Assembly: GCF_002892795.1 (NCBI RefSeq)
Contig: NZ_PJMC01000018.1
Coordinates: forward strand, 1 to 64,000
Direction of reading: 5' to 3'
Length of the DNA: 64,000 nucleotides
Source: Arthrobacter sp. AFG20
Lineage (GTDB): Bacteria; Actinomycetota; Actinomycetes; Actinomycetales; Micrococcaceae
The notes below the pieces were generated by a model, which saw nothing but the letters and a program-made list of their open reading frames with translations, searched no databases and was not told the DNA's origin. Both the position numbers and the translations under genes were made by a program. Position 1 is the first letter of the stretch. The number at the start of each line of letters is the position of its first letter. Shown here one piece after another: positions 43,461 through 51,867 of the stretch.

Positions 43461-43640
43461 GTTAGCTCCTTTGATATCCGTTGGCCGCAGCGGGTAGTCC
43501 TAACCTTAGTACGTCGCATGGCCGGGGCCGGCAGATCGAGGTTACCCATCGGTAACTTTACGGTTAAGGGGTGCGTTCCACCAGTCTGCAGGACGTGTCG
43601 TTCGGGTGTCCTACCTGCGAAGACTCTCTGCGGCGACACC

Positions 43641-43646
43641 TAGAAT
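43641..43646 (+). promoter_or_regulatory. -10 element of leaderless ROK kinase gene
   Basis: TAGAAT ends 8 nt before the ATG at 43655, with no ribosome binding site between, so the transcript is probably leaderless. Confidence 0.45.
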
Positions 43647-43654
43647 GGGGGACT

Positions 43655-44800
43655 ATGCAGCCCTCCCCGCCCAACGAGCAGCCAGCACCGCCCCTTGACT
43701 CCATCCGGAGCGGCCAGCCCGGGGGATGGGCATCCCGGCGTGCGGCGTCGCGGCGCACACTGCCACGGCGCCCGGCGTCGGGATACGGGGGCCAGTTGGC
43801 TGGCCACCGCCTGTTCCGGCAGCAACTGCGGCTGGGCCGCCGGGGACTTGCCATCGGCATCGACATTGGCGGCACCAAGGTTGCCGCCGGCGTGGTGGAC
43901 GCCGAGGGCCGGATCCTGCGCGAGGCACGCCGGTCCACGCCGGGAAGCGATCCGCGTGCGGTGGAGCGCGTCATCGTGGAACTGGTTGAGGAACTGAGCG
44001 CCGGTGCCCGGATCCGGTCGGTGGGCATTGGCGCCGCCGGCTGGATGGATCTCGACGGCGGCACGGTGCTGTTCAGCCCGCACCTCGCCTGGCGGAACGA
44101 ACCGCTGCGGGAGAACCTGCAGCACCTGCTGCGGCGCCCCGTCATGCTGGTTAACGACGCCGACGCTGCGGCCTGGGCCGAGTGGCGTTTCGGCGCCGGG
44201 CAGGGGCAGGACCGGCTGGTCTGCATCACCCTTGGCACCGGCATCGGCGGAGCGATGGTGATGGACGGGCGCGTCGAGCGCGGCAGGTTTGGGGTGGCGG
44301 GGGAGTTCGGCCACCAGATCATCATGCCCGGCGGCCACCGATGCGAGTGCGGCAACCGTGGCTGCTGGGAACAGTACGCCTCAGGCAACGCCCTCGGCCG
44401 GGAGGCTCGGGAACTGGCGGTCGCGAATTCACCGGTGGCGCAGGAACTTCTCAAGGCCGTGGACGGAAGCGCCGAGCGCATCACGGGAGCGACTGTGACG
44501 GAACTGGCCATTGCCGGCGACGCCGCCTCCCGGGAACTCCTGGAGGACGTCGGGAACTGGCTCGGTCTGGGGCTGGCGAACCTTGCCGCCGCCCTCGATC
44601 CCGGGAAGTTCGTGATTGGCGGCGGTCTGTGCGCGGCCGGCGAACTGCTGGTGGCTCCGGCCCGCAAGGCCTTCGCCCGCAACCTCACCGGCCGCGGATT
44701 CCGTCCTGCCGCAGAAATAGACCTGGCCGCCCTGGGGCCGAATGCCGGCCTGATCGGGGCTGCCGACCTGTCCCGGGCCAGTAGCCGTACGCACCGCTGA
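43655..44800 (+). CDS. ROK-family sugar kinase (glucokinase-like)
   Basis: A 381-residue ROK protein. An Arg/Pro-rich N-terminal extension of about 65 residues is followed by the phosphate-binding motif AIGIDIGGTKVAAGVV, the catalytic Asp in LVNDADAAAWAEW, GTGIGGAMV, and the zinc motif GHRCECGNRGCWEQYASG. There is no N-terminal helix-turn-helix, so it is a kinase and not a NagC-type repressor. It most likely phosphorylates glucose with ATP. It sits between fadD and a membrane-protein/esterase operon on the opposite strand. Confidence 0.88.
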   Translation: MQPSPPNEQPAPPLDSIRSGQPGGWASRRAASRRTLPRRPASGYGGQLAGHRLFRQQLRLGRRGLAIGIDIGGTKVAAGVVDAEGRILREARRSTPGSDPRAVERVIVELVEELSAGARIRSVGIGAAGWMDLDGGTVLFSPHLAWRNEPLRENLQHLLRRPVMLVNDADAAAWAEWRFGAGQGQDRLVCITLGTGIGGAMVMDGRVERGRFGVAGEFGHQIIMPGGHRCECGNRGCWEQYASGNALGREARELAVANSPVAQELLKAVDGSAERITGATVTELAIAGDAASRELLEDVGNWLGLGLANLAAALDPGKFVIGGGLCAAGELLVAPARKAFARNLTGRGFRPAAEIDLAALGPNAGLIGAADLSRASSRTHR

Positions 44801-44808
44801 CGGAAGCG

Positions 44809-45501
44809 TCAGACCCGGGCACCGTCGTCGTTCTCGTCCTTCTCCTGCGGCAGCTTCATGATCAAATACACCACGGCCCCGATGAAGGCGGCTACCATGC
44901 CGAGGATTGCCAGCAGCGGCGCGGAGCGCCAAAACATCGACGACAGGACCAGGGCAACCGGAGCGCCGACGGCGCCCAGCCAGGCGAGCATCGTCAGCGG
45001 GTCCGTCGCCGAAAGCTTGGGCGGCTCCTCCGGCACGAACTCACCGTCGTCGTCTTCGACGCTGTAGTCGCGCGGGTCCCCGGCGCCGGGGGGAACGTCA
45101 GGCTGCCCGGACCGGGCGGCTTTCTCCTGCCCGGTTGCATTCTCCCGGTCGGCGGCCTGCTGCCGCTCGGCGGCTGACAGTTCCTGGGGCGCCCGTGGCG
45201 CCAGGCCCAGCGGATCGAAGTCGGTGAAGCGTCTTGCGGCGCCTTCCGGACCGGAACCGGCCTCCGGCTGTTCTGCCCGTGCAGAGCCGGCGTCGTCGGC
45301 TGCGTCGTCGCTGGTAGCCGTGCTGTGCCGGGGACCGCCGTGATGGCGCGGGGACTGGGCGGCGGGGGATTCCGCGCCGCCGGGGACGGCGTCCGCATCC
45401 GGAGCCGGGCTGTCGCCCTGGAGCCTGGCCACCAGGTCGAGCCAGACGGCGTCATCCTGGTTGGCACTCGGATCGGATGGATTCGAATCGGGCCTATTCA
45501 T
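44809..45501 (-). CDS. Membrane protein with disordered acidic N-terminus
   Basis: A 230-residue protein of unknown function. The first 165 or so residues are hydrophilic and rich in Asp, Ala, Pro and Gln, without recognisable domains. Two hydrophobic segments follow (LTMLAWLGAVGAPVALVLSS and PLLAILGMVAAFIGAVVYLI), with a short charged cytoplasmic tail (PQEKDENDDG). The start overlaps the end of the upstream esterase gene by 8 bp, so it is the last gene of a coupled three-gene operon. Confidence 0.8.
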   Translation of the reverse strand: MNRPDSNPSDPSANQDDAVWLDLVARLQGDSPAPDADAVPGGAESPAAQSPRHHGGPRHSTATSDDAADDAGSARAEQPEAGSGPEGAARRFTDFDPLGLAPRAPQELSAAERQQAADRENATGQEKAARSGQPDVPPGAGDPRDYSVEDDDGEFVPEEPPKLSATDPLTMLAWLGAVGAPVALVLSSMFWRSAPLLAILGMVAAFIGAVVYLIMKLPQEKDENDDGARV

Positions 45502-46306
45502 CGGTTGCGCCCTTCTGGCTGGCTGTCGCGGAGTCGGCGGATCCGTGGTGGCCGTCCGTCACAACGGAGCGGATGAAATCCACCGAGCCGCTGAAGATCT
45601 GGTCGGCATCGTGGTCCAGCGTGGCCACGTGGTAGCTGTTGTCGAGCCGGGTGAGCTGCAGCGGGGCGTGGATGAGCCCGCGTCGAAGGGCCGTGATGCT
45701 GGTATCGGAAACAACGTGGTCCACCGTGGAGCGGAACACGCGGACCGGCGCTGTTATGCGCGGCAGCAGCCGTACCGTGTCCTTGAACATTTTATTCAGT
45801 TCGTGGGCGGCGGCCACAGGGGTGCGGGGATATGCGCCCTCGTCGACGCCCTGCTTCCGGATGTCGTTGGCTATTGCCGGCGTGCTCTTGAGGACCAGCT
45901 TGAGGACCCCGGCCAGCGGGGCACGGCGGTCATCAATGACAAGGCCGGGGTTGACCACGATGGCTCCGGCGACGGGCCTGGTCGCGGCGATGCGCAGTGC
46001 CAGGGCGCCGCCCATGGACAGGCCCGCTGCGAAGACAAGGTCGCATTCGGACTCGAGTTCAAGGTAAGCGGCGTCCATCGCGTCGTGCCACTGCGGCCAG
46101 CGGCTGCGGGACAGCTCCTGCCAGGTGGTGCCGTGGCCCGGCAACAGCGGCATCCTGACGGCAAAGCCGGCATCGGCAAACGACTGGGCCCACGAACGCA
46201 GGCTGTGCGGGCTGCCGGTGAACCCGTGGGACAGGGCGATGCCGATGGACGGCCCCTCGCCGGAGAAGGGGCTGCTGAACGGACTGTGATCGGGAACTGT
46301 GGTCAT
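45494..46306 (-). CDS. Alpha/beta hydrolase (carboxylesterase/monoacylglycerol lipase type), copy 2
   Basis: A 270-residue alpha/beta hydrolase. The oxyanion region is LSHGFTGSPHSLRSWAQ; the nucleophile Ser is in AAGLSMGGALAL; the acid and His lie in STVDHVVSD and SYHVATLDHD. It resembles Est30-type carboxylesterases. It overlaps the upstream paralogue by 4 bp (ATGA) and has GGAGAAGT before the ATG. It probably hydrolyses an acyl ester, which suits the surrounding lipid genes. Confidence 0.87.
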   Translation of the reverse strand: MTTVPDHSPFSSPFSGEGPSIGIALSHGFTGSPHSLRSWAQSFADAGFAVRMPLLPGHGTTWQELSRSRWPQWHDAMDAAYLELESECDLVFAAGLSMGGALALRIAATRPVAGAIVVNPGLVIDDRRAPLAGVLKLVLKSTPAIANDIRKQGVDEGAYPRTPVAAAHELNKMFKDTVRLLPRITAPVRVFRSTVDHVVSDTSITALRRGLIHAPLQLTRLDNSYHVATLDHDADQIFSGSVDFIRSVVTDGHHGSADSATASQKGATDE

Positions 46307-47091
46307 GACTTCTCCGACGGTATGTGGCTTTGGGAATGCAGCTGGAAAAACCGCGCCGAGGACTCGAAAATTTCCTCGGCGTCCGTGTCCAGCGTAGCCA
46401 CGTGACCGCTGTTCCTGAGCAGCACCACGTCGAGGGCCGCCGAGCCGAGGCGCCTCCGGATCAGGCTCAGCGAAGACGGGGGTACCACTGCGTCATTGGC
46501 CGATTTGAAGACCAGTACCGGGGCAGTGATCCGCGGCAGGCCGCGGACGGCGGCAGCGAACAACCTCTTCAGCTGGTGAACCGCCGCCAGCGGCGTGAGG
46601 GAGTAGTCGCCGTCGTCCGTGGGGGGCGCCGTCGAATTTTCCTCCGCCAGGGGCACGGTGGTCCTTTGGACGTACTTCAGCAGGCCAATGACGCGGACGC
46701 GCCGGTCGTAAAAGCTCAGGCCCGGATTGACGACGGCGACGCCCGCCACGTCGTGGCGGGATGCGGTGAGCAGGGCGATGGCGCCGCCCATGGAGAGGCC
46801 TGCCACGTAGCATTCGTCGGTCCTGGCAGCTAGTTCCAGATACGACTGTTCGAAGGCGCCGTGCCACTCCCGCCATCCTGTCCTGGCCAGTTCCTGCCAG
46901 CTCGTGCCATGCCCGGGGAGCAGTGGAACGGTGACGGCGAAGCCGCGCCCGGCCAGGAATTCAGCCCAGGGCAGGATGCTGAGGGGACTGCCGGTGAAGC
47001 CGTGGGAAATCGCTATTCCGATCCGCGCATTGGCTCCGTGTCCCGCGTAGCTGAAAGCGGCGGGCCTTATGCGGTCGCTGCTTTCTGTCAT
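46303..47091 (-). CDS. Alpha/beta hydrolase (carboxylesterase/monoacylglycerol lipase type), copy 1
   Basis: A 262-residue paralogue of the next gene in the operon: ISHGFTGSPLSILPWAEFL, PLLPGHGTSWQELARTGWRE, VAGLSMGGAIALL, SANDAVVPP and SGHVATLDTDAEEI align block by block. The Ser-Asp-His triad is complete. It is the first gene of the operon, divergent from the acyltransferase gene with 111 bp between starts. A tandem duplication is the simplest origin; different substrates are possible. Confidence 0.87.
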   Translation of the reverse strand: MTESSDRIRPAAFSYAGHGANARIGIAISHGFTGSPLSILPWAEFLAGRGFAVTVPLLPGHGTSWQELARTGWREWHGAFEQSYLELAARTDECYVAGLSMGGAIALLTASRHDVAGVAVVNPGLSFYDRRVRVIGLLKYVQRTTVPLAEENSTAPPTDDGDYSLTPLAAVHQLKRLFAAAVRGLPRITAPVLVFKSANDAVVPPSSLSLIRRRLGSAALDVVLLRNSGHVATLDTDAEEIFESSARFFQLHSQSHIPSEKS

Positions 47092-47202
47092 GAATCCATC
47101 GTGTCACTGTTCCGGACAATTCTCACTAGAGTAGGGTTGCATTGCAGTGCCGCCGGGCCCTTTGGAACGCCCGGGCGGTAGCCTTCCGGAGAGGTAAGAC
47201 AC

Positions 47203-47931
47203 GTGTTCTATTGGGTCATGAAGCGGATCTTCCTGGGGCCGGTGGTCCGCACCCTCTTCCGGCCGTGGGTCAAAGGGCTGGACAACATCCCGTCCGAGGG
47301 GGCGGCCATTATCGCCTCCAACCACCTTTCATTTTCGGACTCTATCTTCATGCCGCTGATGGTGCCGCGGCCCGTCATTTTCCTGGCCAAATCCGAGTAC
47401 TTCACGGGCAAGGGGCTCAAAGGCCGGCTGACCGCCCTGTTCTTCCGGCTGACCAACCAGCTCCCCATGGACCGTTCCGGGGGCGCGGCCTCGGCGGCCT
47501 CACTCGATGCGGGCATGGACGTGCTCACCCACGGCGGACTGCTGGGCATCTACCCCGAGGGGACGCGCAGCCCCGACTCGCGGCTGTACCGCGGAAAGGT
47601 GGGGGTGGCCAGGCTGGCCCTCCAGGCCGGTGTCCCCGTCATCCCCGTGGCGATGATCGGAACGGACAAGGTTCAGCCCATCGGCAAGCGGCTGCCGAAC
47701 ATCCGGCGGATCGGCATGATCTTCGGCAAGCCCCTGGATTTCAGCAGGTACGAGGGCATGGCCGATGACCGGTTGATCCAGCGGTCTGTCACGGACGAGG
47801 TCATGTACGAGCTCATGCGGCTCTCCGGGCAGGAATACGTGGACGAGTACGCCTCGGTGGTCAAGCTCAGGCTGGCGGGGAAGGCCGGGCCGGAGCCGGG
47901 CGAGGCCGGTTCCTCCCGGTCGGCGTCGTAA
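47203..47931 (+). CDS. 1-acyl-sn-glycerol-3-phosphate acyltransferase
   Basis: A 242-residue PlsC-family acyltransferase. Motifs are SNHLSFSDSIFMPL (HX4D), the Arg of NQLPMDRSGG, IYPEGTRSPDSRL, and VPVIPVAMIG. The start is GTG with GGAGAGGTAAGACAC upstream. It matches the Rv2182c position upstream of aroG. It likely takes part in phosphatidic acid or related lipid synthesis. Confidence 0.9.
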   Translation: MFYWVMKRIFLGPVVRTLFRPWVKGLDNIPSEGAAIIASNHLSFSDSIFMPLMVPRPVIFLAKSEYFTGKGLKGRLTALFFRLTNQLPMDRSGGAASAASLDAGMDVLTHGGLLGIYPEGTRSPDSRLYRGKVGVARLALQAGVPVIPVAMIGTDKVQPIGKRLPNIRRIGMIFGKPLDFSRYEGMADDRLIQRSVTDEVMYELMRLSGQEYVDEYASVVKLRLAGKAGPEPGEAGSSRSAS

Positions 47932-47965
47932 ATGTCCGTGCCGCCGTGTGTCGGTAACGCCCTGT

Positions 47966-48007
47966 GTCTGTGACGCAGGGGCAGGGGTCTGTGACGCAGG
48001 GGCCCGG
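47966..48007. repeat. 21-bp tandem direct repeat upstream of aroG
   Basis: GTCTGTGACGCAGGGGC occurs at 47966-47982 and again at 47987-48003, a period of 21 bp or two helical turns. It lies about 40 bp upstream of the aroG -10 element and may be a duplicated activator or repressor site, or a chance duplication. Confidence 0.6.
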
Positions 48008-48046
48008 CGCATGACAGTCCGGGTGTCCCGAGCCGGTCCGGCCAAC

Positions 48047-48052
48047 TACTCT
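48047..48052 (+). promoter_or_regulatory. -10 element of leaderless aroG
   Basis: TACTCT ends 7 nt before the GTG at 48060. No ribosome binding site is present, which indicates a leaderless transcript. Confidence 0.45.
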
Positions 48053-48059
48053 TAGTAGT

Positions 48060-49451
48060 GTGACTGAGCTATCTGCAAAACCTGCCTCTTCCATGACCAG
48101 CACTTCACAGAGCGGTGCGGCCAACTATCCGGGACTCGACAACTGGCGGGACCTTCCCATCTCCCAGCAGCCGAGCTGGCAGGACTCCGAGGTCTTCAAC
48201 GCATCCGTCAAGGAACTGTCGGCGCTCCCGCCGCTCGTTTTCGCCGGCGAGGTGGACATCCTCCGCGAGCGTCTCGCCGCCGCGGCCCAGGGCAAGGCCT
48301 TCCTGCTCCAGGGAGGTGACTGCGCAGAAACCTTTGAGGGTGCCACGGCCGACAAGATCAGCGCACGGGTGAAGACGATCCTGCAGATGGCAGTGGTCCT
48401 GACCTACGGCGCGGCGATGCCCGTCATCAAAATGGGGCGCATGGCCGGCCAGTTCGCCAAGCCACGCTCCTCCAACGATGAGACCCGTGACGGCGTGACG
48501 CTGCCGGCCTACCGGGGCGACATCGTGAACGGCTACGACTTCACCCCCGAGTCGCGGGGCCACGACGCCAGCCGCATGCTGCGCGCTTACCACACCTCTG
48601 CTTCCACGCTGAACCTCATCCGGGCATTCACCCAGGGCGGATTCGCGGACCTCCGTCTGGTGCACACCTGGAACAAGGGCTTCACCGAGAATCCTGCCCA
48701 CGCCCGCTACGAATCCCTCGCGCGGGACATCGACCGCGCCATCAAGTTCATGGCATCCTGCGGCGCCGACTTCGAAGCCCTGAAGCGGGTTGAGTTCTTT
48801 GCCAGCCATGAGGCCCTCCTGCTCGACTACGAGCGTGCGCTGACCCGCATCGACTCCCGCACCGGCCTGCCCTACGGCACCTCAGGCCACTTCCTGTGGA
48901 TCGGCGAGCGTACGCGCGAGCTGGACCACGCCCACGTGGACTACCTGTCCAGGGTCCGCAACCCGATCGGCGTCAAGCTGGGCCCGTCCACGTCCGGCGA
49001 CGACGCCCTGCGCCTCATCGACAAACTGGATCCCGAGCGCGAACCCGGCAGGCTCACGTTCATCACCCGCATGGGTGCCGGTAACATCCGCGAGAAGCTC
49101 CCGTCCCTCGTGGAGAAGGTCACCGCCTCCGGCGCCCAGGTCCTGTGGGTCACGGACCCGATGCACGGCAACACCGTCACCTCACCCAACGGCTACAAGA
49201 CCCGGAATTTCGACGACGTCATCGACGAGGTGCGCGGGTTCTTCGAAGTGCACCATGCCCTGGGGACGGTTCCGGGTGGCCTCCACGTCGAGATGACCGG
49301 GGATGACGTGGCCGAATGCCTCGGCGGCGCCGACCCCATCGACCAGGAAGCGTTCCTCGACCGCTACGAGTCGGTCTGCGATCCCCGGTTGAACCACATG
49401 CAGTCGCTGGAGATGGCGTTCCTCGTGGCGGGCGCGCTCACCCGCCGCTAA
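48060..49451 (+). CDS. aroG: 3-deoxy-7-phosphoheptulonate synthase, class II
   Basis: A 463-residue plant-type (class II) DAHP synthase. Landmarks are LPPLVFAGEVDILRERLAAA, LLQGGDCAETFE with the metal Cys, RMAGQFAKPRS, YRGDIVNG, HFLWIGERTRELDHAHVDY and WVTDPMHGNT. It condenses phosphoenolpyruvate and erythrose-4-phosphate, the first step of the shikimate pathway. The GTG at 48060 fits a leaderless transcript; an ATG 33 nt later is an alternative. The same enzyme class sits at this position (Rv2178c) in M. tuberculosis. Confidence 0.94.
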   Translation: MTELSAKPASSMTSTSQSGAANYPGLDNWRDLPISQQPSWQDSEVFNASVKELSALPPLVFAGEVDILRERLAAAAQGKAFLLQGGDCAETFEGATADKISARVKTILQMAVVLTYGAAMPVIKMGRMAGQFAKPRSSNDETRDGVTLPAYRGDIVNGYDFTPESRGHDASRMLRAYHTSASTLNLIRAFTQGGFADLRLVHTWNKGFTENPAHARYESLARDIDRAIKFMASCGADFEALKRVEFFASHEALLLDYERALTRIDSRTGLPYGTSGHFLWIGERTRELDHAHVDYLSRVRNPIGVKLGPSTSGDDALRLIDKLDPEREPGRLTFITRMGAGNIREKLPSLVEKVTASGAQVLWVTDPMHGNTVTSPNGYKTRNFDDVIDEVRGFFEVHHALGTVPGGLHVEMTGDDVAECLGGADPIDQEAFLDRYESVCDPRLNHMQSLEMAFLVAGALTRR

Positions 49452-49481
49452 CCGGCCCCGGGCAGATCCAGCAACACAACG

Positions 49482-49525
49482 AAGACCGGCGCCGGGAGCA
49501 CAGACTCCCCGGCGCCGGTCTTTTG
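49482..49525. terminator. Terminator after aroG
   Basis: AAGACCGGCGCCGGG (49482-49496) pairs with CCCGGCGCCGGTCTT (49508-49522) over an 11-nt loop, followed by TT. It lies between convergent genes. Confidence 0.8.
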
Positions 49526-49538
49526 CTCGTCGTCGCGG

Positions 49539-51755
49539 CTACACCACGGTGAGGGTGATGACGGAGCCCTCGGGTACCTCTGTGTCCACGGGATCCTGGT
49601 CCCGCACCGTGCCGAAGAAGCCGCCGAGGACTTCGTTGACGCGGACTTCGAAACCGCGCTTCTCCAAGGCTTCGCGGGCCTCCCGGACCTGCTTGCCGAT
49701 GTAGTTGGGCACCTTCACGAGCTTGGGCCCCTCGGAAATCGTCAGGGTGACCGTTTGGCCCCTTGTCAGCGTTCCCGAAGCGGGTTCCTGGCTGACCACG
49801 GCCCCCTTCGGAACGTTCCTGTCGTGCACCGTTTCGTCGGCCACCACAGCTTTGAGTCCGGCAGCTTCAATTGAGCGGACGGCCTCCTCCTGGTCCTGTC
49901 CGCGCACGTCCGGCACCGGAATGGGCTGCGGGCCCTTCGAAACTGTGAGGCTCACCGGCGTGCCGTGCCGCACGGGCGTTCCCGCCGCCGGGGCCTGGCC
50001 CAGGACCGTTCCTGCCGGAATCTCCTCGTCGAATTTCCCGGTGACTCTGCCCAGGGCCATCTCGGCGCCGTTAAGTGCTTCCTTGGAGGCGTCAAGCGTC
50101 TTGCCCGTCAGTTGCGGCAGGGGAAACAGCTGCGGACCCTTGGACACGAACAGCGAGACAGGCTGGAATTTGCGGATTTCGGTTCCGGCACCGGGTTCGG
50201 ATCCCACTACCAGACCGGCCTTGACGTCGTCATCGAAGACGTCCTGGGTGCTGGACTGGAAGCCTGCGTCCCGGAGCAGTCGCTGGGCCTCCGCCACTGT
50301 CCTGTTTGCCACGACCGGCACGGTTCCGGGGGAGCCTGGTCCCATGCCGAAGAACCATCCCGCGCCGGTGGCAAGGAGGGCGAGGAGCACCAGGACAACA
50401 ATCCAAAGCGCGCCCCGGCGCCGGGAATTCCCCTCCCGGAGCGTCCGGACGGGAGTGGCAGCGGCGCGCGACCGTTCCTTTTGTGCGTGGCGGTCCAGTT
50501 TCCGCTGTTCCCGCTTGCTCAGGGGGAGCGGGGCCGCCTCCGCGTCGTCGTCGTCGAATCCGTAGGACGGGAGGACCGGGCCTGGCCTTGAAGAGGCGGG
50601 GGTTGGAGAGACAGGGGTGGCAAACACGGTGGTCGGGTTGCTGGTCCGCGAAATGACTTCTGTGGGGCGGCCCCGGGGGACTTCATCGCCGTGAATGGGT
50701 GCCAGCAGTTCTGTGTGGTTTCCCGGGCTTGTTTGGGTTGCCTGGTTTTCCTGTGCTCCCGGCCCGCCCTGGCCAGGCGGGCTTCCAGGCATTCGGGACG
50801 GCATGCGGGCGGGTGCGGGCGGAGCGCCCGTGCCGCGCGGGCCGGCGTCGGGGACTGTGCCCGCCGCGGCGGCCGCCTGAATGGCCGCAGGGGGTTGCAG
50901 ATCAAGTTCGGAGTCGGTGAGATTGGTCCGGATATGGCGGAGTTCCGCCAGCAGGGCATTGCCGTCCACCGGCCGCTGCTCGGGGTCGCTGGCGGTACAC
51001 CACTGCACGAGTTCATCCACCTCTTCCGCGAGCCCGGGAACCAGTCCAGAGGGAGCGCCCACAGTGGAATTCACGTGCTGGTAGGCCACCTGGATGGGGA
51101 CGTCGCCCTCGAACGGCTGGCGTCCGGTGAGCATCTCGAACAGCATGATGCCCGTGGCGTAGATGTCGCTTCGTGCGTCGGCCGCTTTGCCAAGGACCAG
51201 TTCCGGCGAGAGGTATGCGACGGTGCCAATCAGGGCGCCTGTGCTGGTGGTCGTTGTCACGGCGCGCGCGAGGCCGAAGTCACCGATCTTGATCCGGCCG
51301 TCGTCGGCGATCAGGACGTTCTCCGGCTTGACGTCGCGGTGGATCATGCCTGCGGCATGGGCAGCCCCCAGGCCTTCCACCACCGGATCGATGAGTGCCA
51401 GGGCCAGCCGGGGGGACAGGGCACCCTTGCTGTTGATGACATCGCGGAGGGTGTGTCCCTTGATGTACTCCATCACGAGGTAGGCCGTGTCTCCGTCGTG
51501 CCCCTGATCGAGGACGCCAACCACATGTGGGTGTGAGAGCTTTGCCGCTGCACGTGCTTCGCGGGCCAGGCGGTCGAGGAAATTGCCGTCGTTGACCAGG
51601 TGGGGATGCAGGACTTTCAGTGCGACATCACGGTCCAGCCTCTGGTCCGTGGCCACATAGACGGTGGACATCCCGCCCCGCGCCAACCGGGACTTCACCT
51701 GGTAGCGGTTGTCCACCAGCGATCCAACGAAACTGCCTAAAGCGTTTTCCTGCAC
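49539..51755 (-). CDS. PASTA-domain Ser/Thr protein kinase at the PknL locus
   Basis: A 738-residue kinase. The kinase domain has GGMSTVYVA, K47 in VALKVLH, HRD 139-141 in IHRDVKPENVL, DFG 159-161, and an activation loop rich in Thr. A disordered linker of about 170 residues, one membrane helix (ALWIVVLVLLALLATGAGWF) and four extracellular PASTA repeats follow. The start is GTG. PASTA domains sense peptidoglycan or lipid II in PknB-type kinases. It sits between aroG and the Rv2175c homologue, where M. tuberculosis has PknL, which lacks PASTA domains. Confidence 0.92.
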   Translation of the reverse strand: MQENALGSFVGSLVDNRYQVKSRLARGGMSTVYVATDQRLDRDVALKVLHPHLVNDGNFLDRLAREARAAAKLSHPHVVGVLDQGHDGDTAYLVMEYIKGHTLRDVINSKGALSPRLALALIDPVVEGLGAAHAAGMIHRDVKPENVLIADDGRIKIGDFGLARAVTTTTSTGALIGTVAYLSPELVLGKAADARSDIYATGIMLFEMLTGRQPFEGDVPIQVAYQHVNSTVGAPSGLVPGLAEEVDELVQWCTASDPEQRPVDGNALLAELRHIRTNLTDSELDLQPPAAIQAAAAAGTVPDAGPRGTGAPPAPARMPSRMPGSPPGQGGPGAQENQATQTSPGNHTELLAPIHGDEVPRGRPTEVISRTSNPTTVFATPVSPTPASSRPGPVLPSYGFDDDDAEAAPLPLSKREQRKLDRHAQKERSRAAATPVRTLREGNSRRRGALWIVVLVLLALLATGAGWFFGMGPGSPGTVPVVANRTVAEAQRLLRDAGFQSSTQDVFDDDVKAGLVVGSEPGAGTEIRKFQPVSLFVSKGPQLFPLPQLTGKTLDASKEALNGAEMALGRVTGKFDEEIPAGTVLGQAPAAGTPVRHGTPVSLTVSKGPQPIPVPDVRGQDQEEAVRSIEAAGLKAVVADETVHDRNVPKGAVVSQEPASGTLTRGQTVTLTISEGPKLVKVPNYIGKQVREAREALEKRGFEVRVNEVLGGFFGTVRDQDPVDTEVPEGSVITLTVV

Positions 51756-51781
51756 TCTTCGATACTAAGTGCTGCACGGAA

Positions 51782-51814
51782 ACGGGTCCGAATCAACATG
51801 CGATCCGGACCCGT
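51782..51814 (-). terminator. Terminator after the LysM gene
   Basis: ACGGGTCCG (51782-51790) pairs with CGGACCCGT (51806-51814). Read on the reverse strand the stem is followed by TTTCC. It lies between the LysM gene and the kinase gene. Confidence 0.6.
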
Positions 51815-51867
51815 ATCGTTATGCTCCCGGCGGCCGGGTATTTCGGCCTTGAGGCCAATTCAGGGCA

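Noticed and set aside
43655..44800. ROK-family transcriptional repressor
   Set aside because: The N-terminal extension is Arg/Pro-rich with no helix-turn-helix, and the kinase motifs are complete.
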